A stretch of 34,841 bases of DNA from the NCBI GenBank assembly GCA_013151215.1, contig JAADIS010000139.1, positions 1 through 34,841 on the forward strand. Direction: 5' to 3'. This document shows, in pieces, positions 15,988 through 24,456 of the stretch (its first letter is position 1; every line of letters starts with the position of its first letter). A program made the translations under genes and the position numbers. The DNA is from Chlorobiota bacterium (GTDB taxonomy: Bacteria > Bacteroidota > Bacteroidia > Bacteroidales > F082). The notes beneath the pieces were generated by a model. That model was not told where the DNA came from and made no database searches. It was given only the letters and a program-made list of their open reading frames with translations.

Positions 15988-16245
15988 ATGGACACAAAAT
16001 TAACTTTGAAACTAGACAAATTTGTGATTGAACAAGCAAAGGAATACGCCTCCTCTCACAAAAGGAGTTTATCAAGAATCATAGAATCTTATTTAAGATC
16101 ACTGATTAATCGTGACAATAATAACGAGGAATCAAATTTTGAAATTTCACCTTTTGTAAAAAGCATATCAACTGGTGTTAATATCCCCGCAGACCTTGAC
16201 TATAAATCTGAGGTTCTAAACCATTTGATCGAAAAACATAAATAG
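15988..16245 (+). CDS. DUF6364-type antitoxin
   Basis: This 85-residue protein begins MDTKLTLKLDKFVIEQAKEY, then SSHKRSLSRIIESYLRSL. That is a ribbon-helix-helix-like DNA-binding N-terminus (about 1-42) as in DUF6364 antitoxins. The charged C-terminal part (about 45-85) should wrap and neutralise the toxin. The toxin gene follows after two bases, the usual antitoxin-first order. It probably represses its own promoter at 15932-15962. The operon lies directly behind a dead IS fragment and before another, consistent with horizontal acquisition. Confidence 0.88.
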   Translation: MDTKLTLKLDKFVIEQAKEYASSHKRSLSRIIESYLRSLINRDNNNEESNFEISPFVKSISTGVNIPADLDYKSEVLNHLIEKHK

Positions 16246-16247
16246 AC

Positions 16248-16661
16248 ATGAAGTTATTCTGGGACACAAACGTAATGCTTGACTTTCTGGGTGAACGTAA
16301 GCCTTTTTATACATCAGCCGCAAAAATTGCAACATTAGCAGACAAGAGAGAAGTAAAAGTCATTGTCTCTGCTTTATCTTATGCTACAATAAGTTATTTT
16401 CTGACTAAATATGAAGGACTTAATGGAACTAAAAACAAATTAAGAAAGTTCAAAGTAATATCTGAAATATGTGAATTGGACGAGTTAATAATTGAAAAAG
16501 GTTTGAATTCGGATTTTTCGGACTTTGAAGGCTCTTTACAATATTTTAGTGCATTGAGAACCGAATGCGACATAATAATAACCAGGAACGGAAAAGACTT
16601 TAAGAAATCTCAAATACCCGTAATGACACCTGATGAATTTCTAAATAGTTTAAAAGAATAA
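16248..16661 (+). CDS. PIN-domain toxin (VapC-like ribonuclease)
   Basis: This 137-residue PIN-domain protein is presumably an Mg-dependent endoribonuclease that stops translation when released from its antitoxin. Acidic residues that would hold the metal are D6 (FWDTNVMLD), D92 (SDFSDFEG) and D108 (ECDIIITRNGKDF). The usual central Glu of classical VapC (in a TxxE motif) is not seen in SALSYATISYF, as in the PIN_3-type subgroup of Bacteroidota. It is translated from ATG two bases after the antitoxin stop codon. The RNA target is unknown. Confidence 0.88.
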   Translation: MKLFWDTNVMLDFLGERKPFYTSAAKIATLADKREVKVIVSALSYATISYFLTKYEGLNGTKNKLRKFKVISEICELDELIIEKGLNSDFSDFEGSLQYFSALRTECDIIITRNGKDFKKSQIPVMTPDEFLNSLKE

Positions 16662-17182
16662 CATCTACGCCCAACAATATATAATTTATGGCCGGTTAGG
16701 TACTAAATAGGGTCTGCTGAAAAACGCCTAACAACGTGAGGTATATATTGTTACACGATTCTTGTTAATTAGGGATGCAAACTTTTTTTAAGGATTCATT
16801 AAAAAAGCCTGCATTTTTTCCAAAAATCTTGTTTGCTAGCCCGTAGTACATCATCTACTTCGATATGCGGGGTTCGGGTTCGGGGTTTTGCGTTCGGCGT
16901 TTGGCGTTTGGCGTTCGGCGTTCGGCGTTCGGGGTTCGGCGTTTGGCCGTTCATTAATATGGTTGACGCTATATTCAGTATTTTGAATTTATTGTTAATA
17001 ACATATTTTACATTTTTTATCAAACATACGTATATTTGTTTTGTAAAGTGGGGCGTAGAGGGGCTCTGCTGGGGAGCAACCCCTCAAGGGACAACTTTAC
17101 CGAGTGAAAATGCGAGGGGAGGGAATTAGTTTTCTCCCCTGTTTTCATGTTCAAAGACATGCATATCTTCAATCGCTTATAC
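16662..17182. other. Spacer with inverted repeat, heptad array and hairpins
   Basis: No gene is supported. It holds an 11-bp perfect inverted repeat (16673-16683 with 16742-16752), a GCCTAACAACG motif at 16726-16736, a heptad array (16871-16946), and a GGGGAGG...CTCCCC hairpin at about 17114-17139. Confidence 0.65.
16871..16946. repeat. Heptanucleotide tandem array (CGTTYGG units)
   Basis: From 16891 eight units run unbroken: CGTTCGG, CGTTTGG x2, CGTTCGG x3, GGTTCGG, CGTTTGG. A degenerate GGTTCGG lead-in begins at 16871. It is the reverse complement of the array at 5564-5605. Confidence 0.95.
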
Positions 17183-17512
17183 CTAAAAAACCCCATCTTT
17201 TTCATTTATTATATCTACTACTGGTTTGTAGAGATCTAACTCAAACTGTTTTCTTCCCAGTGACTGTTCCAGATCACGTATCCGTTTCATGAGTTCAATG
17301 TTTTTACTGGCTTCCGGTACTTTTTGCACAACAACATGCTCCGTGGCAGCATTCTTGGAATTATTACGAATCCAATTGTATATGGCCCTGTCGCTGACTT
17401 CATATATCAGTGATAGCTCTCTTGCCGTGATTTTCCCCGAATCCAGTAAATCCACTTTCCCCTTTTTAAAGGCAGTACCAAATGTCCGCCTTGTCTTTCT
17501 GTTAACTCTCAT
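17183..17512 (-). pseudogene. IS3-family OrfA remnant
   Basis: From ATG 17512, MRVNRKTRRTFGTAFKKGKV is followed by a helix-turn-helix (SGKITARELSLIYEVSDRAI) and a leucine-zipper-like coiled coil (IELMKRIRDLEQSLGRKQFEL). This is the OrfA architecture of IS3-type elements. The C-terminus breaks off at DIINEKDGVF, and no OrfB (integrase) follows on the minus strand, so the element is dead. An in-frame TTG at 17536 extends the frame but does not match the family start. No terminal repeats were found. Confidence 0.8.
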
Positions 17513-17578
17513 GACCACTAATTTAATTGTTTTCAACTGAATATAGTGTCAACCTATATCATGAACTAACAAAAGGAA

Positions 17579-17628
17579 TCCCGAGGGATCGGGATGAATG
17601 TTGAATGTTGAATCCCGAGGGATCGGGA
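17579..17628. repeat. Two copies of TCCCGAGGGATCGGGA with heptads between
   Basis: The 16-mer occurs at 17579-17594 and 17613-17628, separated by TGAATGTTGAATGTTGAA heptads. Its reverse complement is at 3037-3052. Confidence 0.95.
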
Positions 17629-17768
17629 GAATGACGAAGTGAAAAGGGATTTCGAATGGAGATATTGGGTTACTAGATTTGTTTAAGTTCTCCGCATTCC
17701 GGAATATTCATTTCATAAGAAAACTTGGATAAAACACTATAAATCTTTTATGGTTTGTCTTATATTTT

Positions 17769-17803
17769 AAAAAAGCCGAGACCATTCAGTCTCGGCTTTT
17801 TTT
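17769..17803 (-). terminator. Strong bidirectional rho-independent terminator
   Basis: A perfect stem AAAAAAGCCGAGAC / GTCTCGGCTTTTTT with loop CATTCA is flanked by A and T runs, so it can act on both strands. It ends the minus-strand dipeptidase transcript. Confidence 0.95.
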
Positions 17804-17829
17804 AAATTCTTGTATATCAAGTTATTACT

Positions 17830-19581
17830 TTAATGCCCACTTCCTATAACCTTAAATTTATCACCAGTTTCCTCAATAATCAGTTTATATTTTTCGGCAC
17901 TATATCCGGGCTGTTCCAATTTAGGGGCAATATATTTATAACCTTCCGGAACAGGAACGGCAGTTTTAACATTGCCATCCATATATTTAACGAACAAATC
18001 CTGATAAAGCTTTTTCCATCTTGCAAAGGTTCTCTCCGCAACGGAATTTGAGTAATCTGTAAGGTATTCAATGGCGACATCCCTATCGGTTTCCATTAAC
18101 GCAAGTGCTCCGGCATCAATTGCAGGGGTGAATTTAATAAAGCTTTTTTCGAGCTCTTGTTGAACTTTGGCGATTTCGGGATGTATAGCATTATATTTTG
18201 TGTAGGCAAAGTTTTCCACCATATTGAAGATCCAGAAACCTGAGGTCTCTGAAAACTCCATCATAGCACCATTGCCAACAGCAAAATTAAAAGGTATCTC
18301 GGTAATGCTTGTGTACATTGGCATATAAACAGTCCCCGCAGCGTCGTCAACGCCCCACCAGATAATTCCACCTATTCCGTCGGGCAGCCAGGAGCGGCTT
18401 TGGGCGATAAAGGAGAAGCCTGTTTGTTGGGTAGCCGTGGCACGCTCGTTGCAATATTGAACTCCGTCAACTTCCCATGTTAGCGGACGCCAGCGATAGG
18501 GAACGCCAAAAGGGCCTGCCCCAACATCCTTGCTCATATCAAGCTCGGTTCCTTCAAGGTGGTTGCGCATAAACATCATCATATCGTGGACACTAACTTT
18601 TTTGTCGGGTTTTATCCAAAGAGGCATCCTGTTCGATGCGTAATTTTCAGGAGTTATCGGGCTGCCTTTTATATGTTCTTTTTTATGTGTGATGTTTCCT
18701 TTAGCATAGTCCCAATATTTGTCCATACCGTCGGCAACCTGGTCGAACATCGACCATACCCGGATTTCGCAGAAGCGCGCACCGCCAAAATCCACCGGCG
18801 CATAAACATCGGAAAAACTGAATTTTTTGTCGGGTCCCTTATACAAACCATTATCCCTGGCAAAGGAAATAACGTCTTTTGCGTAAACTACCTCAATTCC
18901 TTCGTTGAAGATCATGTCCATGTTTTCGGAAGAAATGGAGGTTTTTTTGTTTTCCAGCGGGAAAGTCGTTATCCTTGCTTGATTAGCGTGGCCTGCAACA
19001 TAGCCGTCAGGGATTCTCATGGCTACCCAAACAGCACCTTTAGCATCTTTACCCTTACCTATCATCTCGAGTATCCATGCTTCGTTTTTGTCGGCTATCG
19101 AAAACGATTCACCTTCACTGTAATAACCATATTTCTCGACCAGGCCTGTCATTATCTTTATTGCTTCGCGAGCCGTTTTCGAACGCTGTAAGCCCAGATA
19201 TATCAGGCTGCCGTAATCAACTATGGCAGCTGGCTGGTGATGCAGTTGTGAAAGCCCTCCATAAGTTGTTTCACCAATAGAAACCTGATGTTCGTTCATG
19301 TTTCCAACAACATTATAGGTCTCGGCGGCTTGTTCTATCTGACCCAAATACTTTCCGGTATCCCATTCGTAAACATCCATCATCGTTCCGGCTGGCCATT
19401 TGGCGGCAGGCCAGTGATAAAGCTCGCCATATAGAATATGGGAATCGGCAGCATAAGAAATCATCACCGATCCATCAGCCGATGCTCCTTTGGTTACCAA
19501 ATAATTAGTACAAGCATCAGCATTGTAATCCACAAAACTTAAAACTAGTACCAAAAAAAACAATCTTAATATTCTTTGCAT
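17830..19581 (-). CDS. C69-family dipeptidase (Ntn hydrolase), copy 2
   Basis: This 583-residue paralogue of the protein at 9751-11337 has a signal peptide ending NADA and is followed by nucleophile Cys24 in CTNYLVTKGASADGSVM. NEHQVSIGETTYGG, REAIKIMTGLVEKYGY, SIADKNEAWILEMIGKG and YVAGHANQARI are conserved in both copies. It is longer than copy 1, with extra sequence after the N-terminus and in the middle (about residues 245-300). Probable role: periplasmic cleavage of dipeptides. It is monocistronic, with a strong terminator just after the stop codon. It faces copy 1 across the accessory segment. Confidence 0.93.
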   Translation of the reverse strand: MQRILRLFFLVLVLSFVDYNADACTNYLVTKGASADGSVMISYAADSHILYGELYHWPAAKWPAGTMMDVYEWDTGKYLGQIEQAAETYNVVGNMNEHQVSIGETTYGGLSQLHHQPAAIVDYGSLIYLGLQRSKTAREAIKIMTGLVEKYGYYSEGESFSIADKNEAWILEMIGKGKDAKGAVWVAMRIPDGYVAGHANQARITTFPLENKKTSISSENMDMIFNEGIEVVYAKDVISFARDNGLYKGPDKKFSFSDVYAPVDFGGARFCEIRVWSMFDQVADGMDKYWDYAKGNITHKKEHIKGSPITPENYASNRMPLWIKPDKKVSVHDMMMFMRNHLEGTELDMSKDVGAGPFGVPYRWRPLTWEVDGVQYCNERATATQQTGFSFIAQSRSWLPDGIGGIIWWGVDDAAGTVYMPMYTSITEIPFNFAVGNGAMMEFSETSGFWIFNMVENFAYTKYNAIHPEIAKVQQELEKSFIKFTPAIDAGALALMETDRDVAIEYLTDYSNSVAERTFARWKKLYQDLFVKYMDGNVKTAVPVPEGYKYIAPKLEQPGYSAEKYKLIIEETGDKFKVIGSGH

Positions 19582-19737
19582 AATTCTTTAATTTAAAGGC
19601 CTTTAACAAAAGACAAATAGTTATGGTTTATAAAGCGGCAAATTTAATATAATCTTCCGAACATGCTTGTTTTAAGCGGTTTTTAACAAGTTTTTACATA
19701 AAAGAAGTGTATTCCGCCCAAGAAAATTTTACAAAGC

Positions 19738-20661
19738 TCACAAGATTTTTAGTGCCGATATTTTATCCTTATCCAGTTGCCGGCTAAGTGCGTCAAGATT
19801 CTCAAACTTTCTCTCGTCGCGCATCCTTTCAACAAAGGATATGGTAATCTGCTGATTGTATATCTGTTCGTTAAAATCGAACATATTGACCTCGATGGTC
19901 AATTCGCCATCATTGATGGTAGGTCGGTAACCTATATTGCACATTCCTTTATAGCATTTGCCCATCCAGTGCACGCGGCAAGCATAAACGCCAACGGCAG
20001 CAATCAGCTTATACTCATCGGCAACCTCGATATTTGCCGTCGGGAAACCCATTCCCCTTCCATTTGCATTGCCATAAACCACCTTTCCGGTAATCGAGTA
20101 TTCGTAGCCCAAAAGCATATTTGCAACTCCAACCTTACCTGCTTCAAGAAGCTGGCGGATCTTGGTCGAACTTATCGTGAGGTCGTTGATCTTTTGCTCG
20201 CTGATCTGCTCGACCGAAAAATTGAATTTACGCCCCAACTCAGCCAGATCATCGAAACCGCCCCTTCTGTTCCTGCCAAAATGATGGTCGTAACCAATAA
20301 TAAGCTTTGCCGGGTTTATCTTATCTACAACCATATCCTTAATGAAGTCATAAGAGGAGGTTCCAGCGAAATGCTTGGTAAAACCGACAATTATCAAATG
20401 GTCTATTCCTGCCTCTTCAAGTCGGTTGATCTTTTTTTCCTGAGTGTTGATGAACTTCAGATCACTGCTGTCGAGGCCTAGCACTATGCGCGGATGCGGA
20501 TAAAAGGTTATCACCACCGTTTCGCCACCGATTTTTTTGGCATCGGCCTTCATTTTTTCTATTAAGGCCTTATGGCCCAAATGAACGCCATCGAAAGTAC
20601 CAATCGTTACAAGGGTGTTTTTAATTGGTTTAAAGTCTTTTATGCAATTGTATATCTTCAA
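19738..20661 (-). CDS. ribF: Bifunctional riboflavin kinase / FAD synthetase
   Basis: RibF makes FMN from riboflavin, then FAD from FMN, in the cytoplasm. In the 307-residue product the N-terminal nucleotidyltransferase has GTFDGVHLGH (21-30), IIGYDHHFGRNRRGG (121-135) and ISSTKIRQLL (163-172). The C-terminal riboflavin kinase begins at about 183 and has GRGMGFPTANI (201-211) and GVYACRV (224-230). Length matches the family. It is nine bases downstream of asd on the same strand, so cotranscription is likely. No FMN riboswitch was seen upstream. Confidence 0.97.
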   Translation of the reverse strand: MKIYNCIKDFKPIKNTLVTIGTFDGVHLGHKALIEKMKADAKKIGGETVVITFYPHPRIVLGLDSSDLKFINTQEKKINRLEEAGIDHLIIVGFTKHFAGTSSYDFIKDMVVDKINPAKLIIGYDHHFGRNRRGGFDDLAELGRKFNFSVEQISEQKINDLTISSTKIRQLLEAGKVGVANMLLGYEYSITGKVVYGNANGRGMGFPTANIEVADEYKLIAAVGVYACRVHWMGKCYKGMCNIGYRPTINDGELTIEVNMFDFNEQIYNQQITISFVERMRDERKFENLDALSRQLDKDKISALKIL

Positions 20662-20670
20662 AACCCGGAA

Positions 20671-21666
20671 TTATTTTATAACAAACTCATTAGCAATTAA
20701 ATACTCTGCTATTTGCACGGCATTGGTGGCGGCGCCCTTGCGCAGGTTGTCGGCAACTATCCACAAATTCAAGCTTTTTGCCTGAGAGAAATCCCTTCTT
20801 ATCCTGCCGACAAAAACCTCATCTTTATCTTTGGCAAAAACCGGCATAGGATAAATATTGGCTTCGGGCATGTCCATAACTACTATGCCCGGCATAGCAC
20901 CCAAAAGGCGTCTCACCTCAAAGAGGTCAAAGTCGTTTTCAAATTCTATGTTTACCGCTTCCGAATGCCCTCCGTCAACCGGAACTCTCACTACTGTGGC
21001 CGTCAATGCAATGTCCTTGTCGAGGATTTTATGCGTTTCATTTACTAATTTTATTTCCTCACTGGTATAATCATCCTTTACAAAATCGCCGGCATGCGGA
21101 ATAAGGTTCATGTCGATTTGATGTGGATATGCCTTGTCGGCAGTCGTTTCTTTCGCCCTTTCGGCCAAAAGCTGCTTAATCCCTTTTGCCCCGCTCCCGG
21201 TAACCGACTGATAGGTAGAGACGACCACTCTTTTTATGCCATATTTATTATGCAAGGGCGAAAGGGCCATAAGCAATTGTATAGTTGAGCAATTCGGGTT
21301 TGCGATAATAAAATTGCCTTTTTTTATGCTTTTGCCATTAATTTCGGGGATAACCAAAGGGACATTATCGTCCATGCGCCATGCAGAGGAATTGTCGATG
21401 ACATAACAGTTTATTTCAGCAAATTCGGCTGCCCGTTTTTTCGATATTTCGGCACCGGCCGAGAAAATAGCTATGTCGGGTGCCTCTTCCAAAACATCGT
21501 CGATGCCGATTACCTTATGCGTTTGCCCGCGAAACCCGATTTCAGACCCCAGCGATCTTTCAGAGGCTACGGCATAAAAATTGTCGATGGCGACATTCCT
21601 CTCTTCCAACACCTTTATCATTTTCCTGCCAACTAAACCTGTTGCGCCAACAATAGTTAAATCCAT
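20671..21666 (-). CDS. asd: Aspartate-semialdehyde dehydrogenase
   Basis: It reduces aspartyl phosphate to aspartate semialdehyde with NADPH, the branch point to lysine/diaminopimelate, threonine and methionine. The 331-residue product has the NADP-binding GATGLVG at 7-13, the catalytic Cys126 in IANPNCSTIQL, and the active-site His234 in VPVDGGHSEAV. Length is as expected. It heads a unit with ribF and is divergent from the large lamin-tail gene at 21730; the 63-base region between them is AT-rich and must hold both promoters. Confidence 0.97.
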   Translation of the reverse strand: MDLTIVGATGLVGRKMIKVLEERNVAIDNFYAVASERSLGSEIGFRGQTHKVIGIDDVLEEAPDIAIFSAGAEISKKRAAEFAEINCYVIDNSSAWRMDDNVPLVIPEINGKSIKKGNFIIANPNCSTIQLLMALSPLHNKYGIKRVVVSTYQSVTGSGAKGIKQLLAERAKETTADKAYPHQIDMNLIPHAGDFVKDDYTSEEIKLVNETHKILDKDIALTATVVRVPVDGGHSEAVNIEFENDFDLFEVRRLLGAMPGIVVMDMPEANIYPMPVFAKDKDEVFVGRIRRDFSQAKSLNLWIVADNLRKGAATNAVQIAEYLIANEFVIK

Positions 21667-21729
21667 ATAAGCATTTAATTATTTTGTATATATTTATAGT
21701 TTAAAACTCAATCGACAAAATTATAAAAA

Positions 21730-24318
21730 ATGAAGCAATTATTTACCCTGATTTGTCTTCTGCCCATATTGGCGTTTACCCAAATAAACGAGGATTTCTC
21801 AGATGGCAATTTCACTCAAAACCCGCCATGGACGGGCGACACGGAAAATTTTACGATTAATGGCGATTTGGTTCTGCGACTTGATGACGACGGGGCGGGC
21901 GAATCGGGACTTTTTACGAACAACAGCTTGGGCATTAATTGCGAATGGCGTTTCTGGGTAAAATTGTCGTTCAGCCCGTCGGCAAACAACAATGCCAGGA
22001 TTTATTTGTTAAGCGAGAACGGGGATTTCGTAAATCAAGCCAATGCTTATTTCTTGCAGTTGGGAGAGTCGGGCAGCGACGATGCCATTGAGCTTTTCAG
22101 GCAGGACGGAAGCGAAAAGGTATCCGTTTGCCGGGGCGAGGATGGCCTTATTTCCTCTTCCTTCGCCTTGGGAATAAAAATTATCAGGAACACTGATGGC
22201 CTTTGGCAGGTCTTCGCCGACGAAGCCGGAGGCGAAAATTATAAACTTCAGGCCGAAGGGCTTGATAACACATATCAAAACACTGGTTATTTTGGCTTTT
22301 ATTGTAAATACACATCGAGCAACAGCGGCAAATTTTATTTCGACAACATCTATGTGGGGGATATTTATGTTGATACTGAACCGCCTGTTTTACAGAACAC
22401 CATCACCTTAAGCGACAGCAGTTTGCTTTTGACGTACAACGAGGCCCTTGATACCGCTTCAGCGGAAAACATATTAAACTATTCCGCCAATAATCAGTTG
22501 GGGAACCCCGAACGGGCAAAACTCGATGATGTTGATAATTCGATGGTGGAACTAATTTTTGCCGAAAAATTCCCAAATGGTCAACAAAACACATTAAGCA
22601 TCGGAAACATTGCGGATATTGCAGGAAACATGACCGAGGCCCAGGAGGTGGAATTCATGTTCTTCGTTGCCCGGGGGAACGACCTGATCATAAACGAAAT
22701 AATGGCAGATCCTACTCCTGTTGTGGGTTTGCCCGGGTTTGAATATCTCGAAATACATAATTTATTGCCGCATGCAATAAAGCTCAACGGATGGACGCTG
22801 CAAATAGGCAGCAGCAGCAAAACATTTGAAAATGTTGAAATAGAGGCAGACGGCTTTTTAATCTTGGCAAAAAATGATGCTGAGGAATCTCTTTCCGCCT
22901 ATGGGGATTTTTATGGTTTTAGCAGTTTTTCGCTTACCAACTCGGGGCAGGATGTGCAACTGCTCTCGCCGGAAGGGAATTTAATTTCGGCAGTAAGCTA
23001 TGAGAAAGACTGGTATAATGACGACATGAAAATGCAGGGAGGTTGGAGCTTGGAGCTGATAAACCCCGGGAATATCTGCTCCGGCAAGGAAAATTGGGTT
23101 GCCAGCAACGATAATCGCGGAGGCAGCCCCGGAGGCATAAACTCAGTTAATTCCAACAAAATATTTTATCCGGGCCCCTTAAAGCTTGAGCTGCTGGACA
23201 CAAGAAAAATACAAGTCGTATTCAACCAAAGCATGGATTCCGCAAGCCTTGGCGACATAAACAATTTCGAGGTCAACCAACAAGTCGGAAACCCTGTTTC
23301 TATATTCTTTTCAGGCTTTAAGCCCGAAAAAGCGATATTGAGATTTCCTGATGAATTTAAGACGGGGACCACTTATGATTTGCGTCTTAAAAAACAAATA
23401 CGAAATTGCAATGGCGATGAAATGCAGTCGGATACCATATTGGCTTTCGGTGTGGCGGAAAAACCTGAATATCTTGACGTAGTAATCAATGAAGTTCTTT
23501 TCAACCCCCTGGGCGAAGGTGTCGATTTTGTTGAGCTATACAATAATTCCTTTAAGGTCGTGGATTTGGGGGACATGAAGGTGGGTAGCGTAAAAACCAG
23601 CCCTCCAAACCCGCCCGACACAAGTATTTACGATATAAGTCCCGAACCTTACCTTCTGTTGCCCGGCAAATATGTTTGTATAACATCGTCGCCACAAGCA
23701 GTTAAATCACAGTATTTTACCGAAAACGCCCTGGCTTTTGTGAAAACCTCCCCCTTTCCTTCGCTGAACAACGACAAAGGCACAATAATGATCTTTGACG
23801 AGGATTTGTTGCCGATCGATTATTTTGATTATTCAAAGGAAATGCATTTCCCATTATTGAATTATTTGGATGGTGTCTCCCTCGAACGCCTAAGCTTTTT
23901 ATCGCCTACCAACGATGCCAATAATTGGCATTCGGCAGCCGAGAGCGTTGGTTTTGCAACGCCTGCCTATGAAAACTCACAGGTTTTTTTACCTGATATG
24001 GATGATGGCATCAATATTGAACCGGAGATATTTTCGCCCGACAACGATGGGCATAAGGACGTGGTCGCTATAAATTATTCCTTTGCTCAAGCGGGTTTCA
24101 TGCTCAGCATAGATATTTTTAATTCTAGCGGATATCCCATTCGCAAATTGGTGAACAACGAATATATCGGGAATTCAGGCAGCGTTTTTTGGGATGGCAC
24201 CCGGGATGACAACGCCAAGGCTTCGGTGGGAATATACATTGTTTACATACAGGTTTTCGATTTGGGCGGAAACAGGAAGAGTTATAAGAAAACCTGCGTG
24301 CTGGGGGCGAAATTATAA
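21730..24318 (+). CDS. Large secreted lamin-tail-domain surface protein
   Basis: This 862-residue exported protein has a signal peptide (MKQLFTLICLLPILAFTQ) and a jelly-roll-like N-terminal domain (about 19-215). A Big_5/Ig-like domain follows (about 216-312; DTEPPVLQNTITLSDSS), then lamin-tail domain 1 (about 316-465; LIINEIMADPTP, FEYLEIHN, LNGWTLQIG). A second Big_5-like domain (about 480-575), lamin-tail domain 2 (about 582-740; VVINEVLFNPLG, DFVELYNNS) and a C-terminal FlgD/gliding-type Ig domain (about 770-862; FSPDNDGHKDVVAINYSF, SGSVFWDGTRDDNAKASVG) complete it. Such proteins are usually surface-exposed or secreted adhesin-like or structural proteins. I see no catalytic domain. The exact export route is not certain from the C-terminus. 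Confidence 0.9.
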   Translation: MKQLFTLICLLPILAFTQINEDFSDGNFTQNPPWTGDTENFTINGDLVLRLDDDGAGESGLFTNNSLGINCEWRFWVKLSFSPSANNNARIYLLSENGDFVNQANAYFLQLGESGSDDAIELFRQDGSEKVSVCRGEDGLISSSFALGIKIIRNTDGLWQVFADEAGGENYKLQAEGLDNTYQNTGYFGFYCKYTSSNSGKFYFDNIYVGDIYVDTEPPVLQNTITLSDSSLLLTYNEALDTASAENILNYSANNQLGNPERAKLDDVDNSMVELIFAEKFPNGQQNTLSIGNIADIAGNMTEAQEVEFMFFVARGNDLIINEIMADPTPVVGLPGFEYLEIHNLLPHAIKLNGWTLQIGSSSKTFENVEIEADGFLILAKNDAEESLSAYGDFYGFSSFSLTNSGQDVQLLSPEGNLISAVSYEKDWYNDDMKMQGGWSLELINPGNICSGKENWVASNDNRGGSPGGINSVNSNKIFYPGPLKLELLDTRKIQVVFNQSMDSASLGDINNFEVNQQVGNPVSIFFSGFKPEKAILRFPDEFKTGTTYDLRLKKQIRNCNGDEMQSDTILAFGVAEKPEYLDVVINEVLFNPLGEGVDFVELYNNSFKVVDLGDMKVGSVKTSPPNPPDTSIYDISPEPYLLLPGKYVCITSSPQAVKSQYFTENALAFVKTSPFPSLNNDKGTIMIFDEDLLPIDYFDYSKEMHFPLLNYLDGVSLERLSFLSPTNDANNWHSAAESVGFATPAYENSQVFLPDMDDGINIEPEIFSPDNDGHKDVVAINYSFAQAGFMLSIDIFNSSGYPIRKLVNNEYIGNSGSVFWDGTRDDNAKASVGIYIVYIQVFDLGGNRKSYKKTCVLGAKL

Positions 24319-24456
24319 CTTTTCAGGGCTTTCGTAGGCCACCTTGCTGCCATTGCGATCCTGCCCGTCAGGAAATCGCATCGACAGAAACCCGTCAATT
24401 ATCATCTTTACAAAAAAATCATTAGGTTTGTTGCTTAAACCAATATCAAATGACAT
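24313..24456 (-). CDS. Possible 47-residue protein filling a two-gene gap
   Basis: A minus-strand frame starts ATG 24456 (MSFDIGLSNKPNDFF) and ends TAA 24313-24315 (GSKVAYESPEKL). It exactly spans the gap between two plus-strand genes, overlapping the end of the first by six bases and the start of the second by seven. The middle (MIIDGFLSMRFPDGQDRN) is compositionally protein-like and more GC-rich than true spacer DNA here. There is no clear ribosome-binding site and no family that I recognise. Antisense overlap at both ends would allow interference with the DUF819 gene. Confidence 0.4.
   Translation of the reverse strand: MSFDIGLSNKPNDFFVKMIIDGFLSMRFPDGQDRNGSKVAYESPEKL

Noticed and set aside
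16669-16752. Complete integron attC site
   Set aside because: Only isolated core-like heptamers and an 11-bp inverted repeat are present; the paired R/L boxes with correct spacing are not. It is kept only as a weak cassette hint.
17020-17205. Small frames on both strands in the GC-rich stretch near 17.1 kb
   Set aside because: They show no family resemblance and overlap a hairpin and the end of the IS3 remnant.
18559-19191. Long plus-strand frame opposite the second dipeptidase
   Set aside because: It is the antisense shadow of a well-supported gene with full motifs and a signal peptide.
19777-20481. 234-codon plus-strand frame opposite ribF
   Set aside because: It is a shadow frame; ribF on the minus strand has all catalytic motifs.
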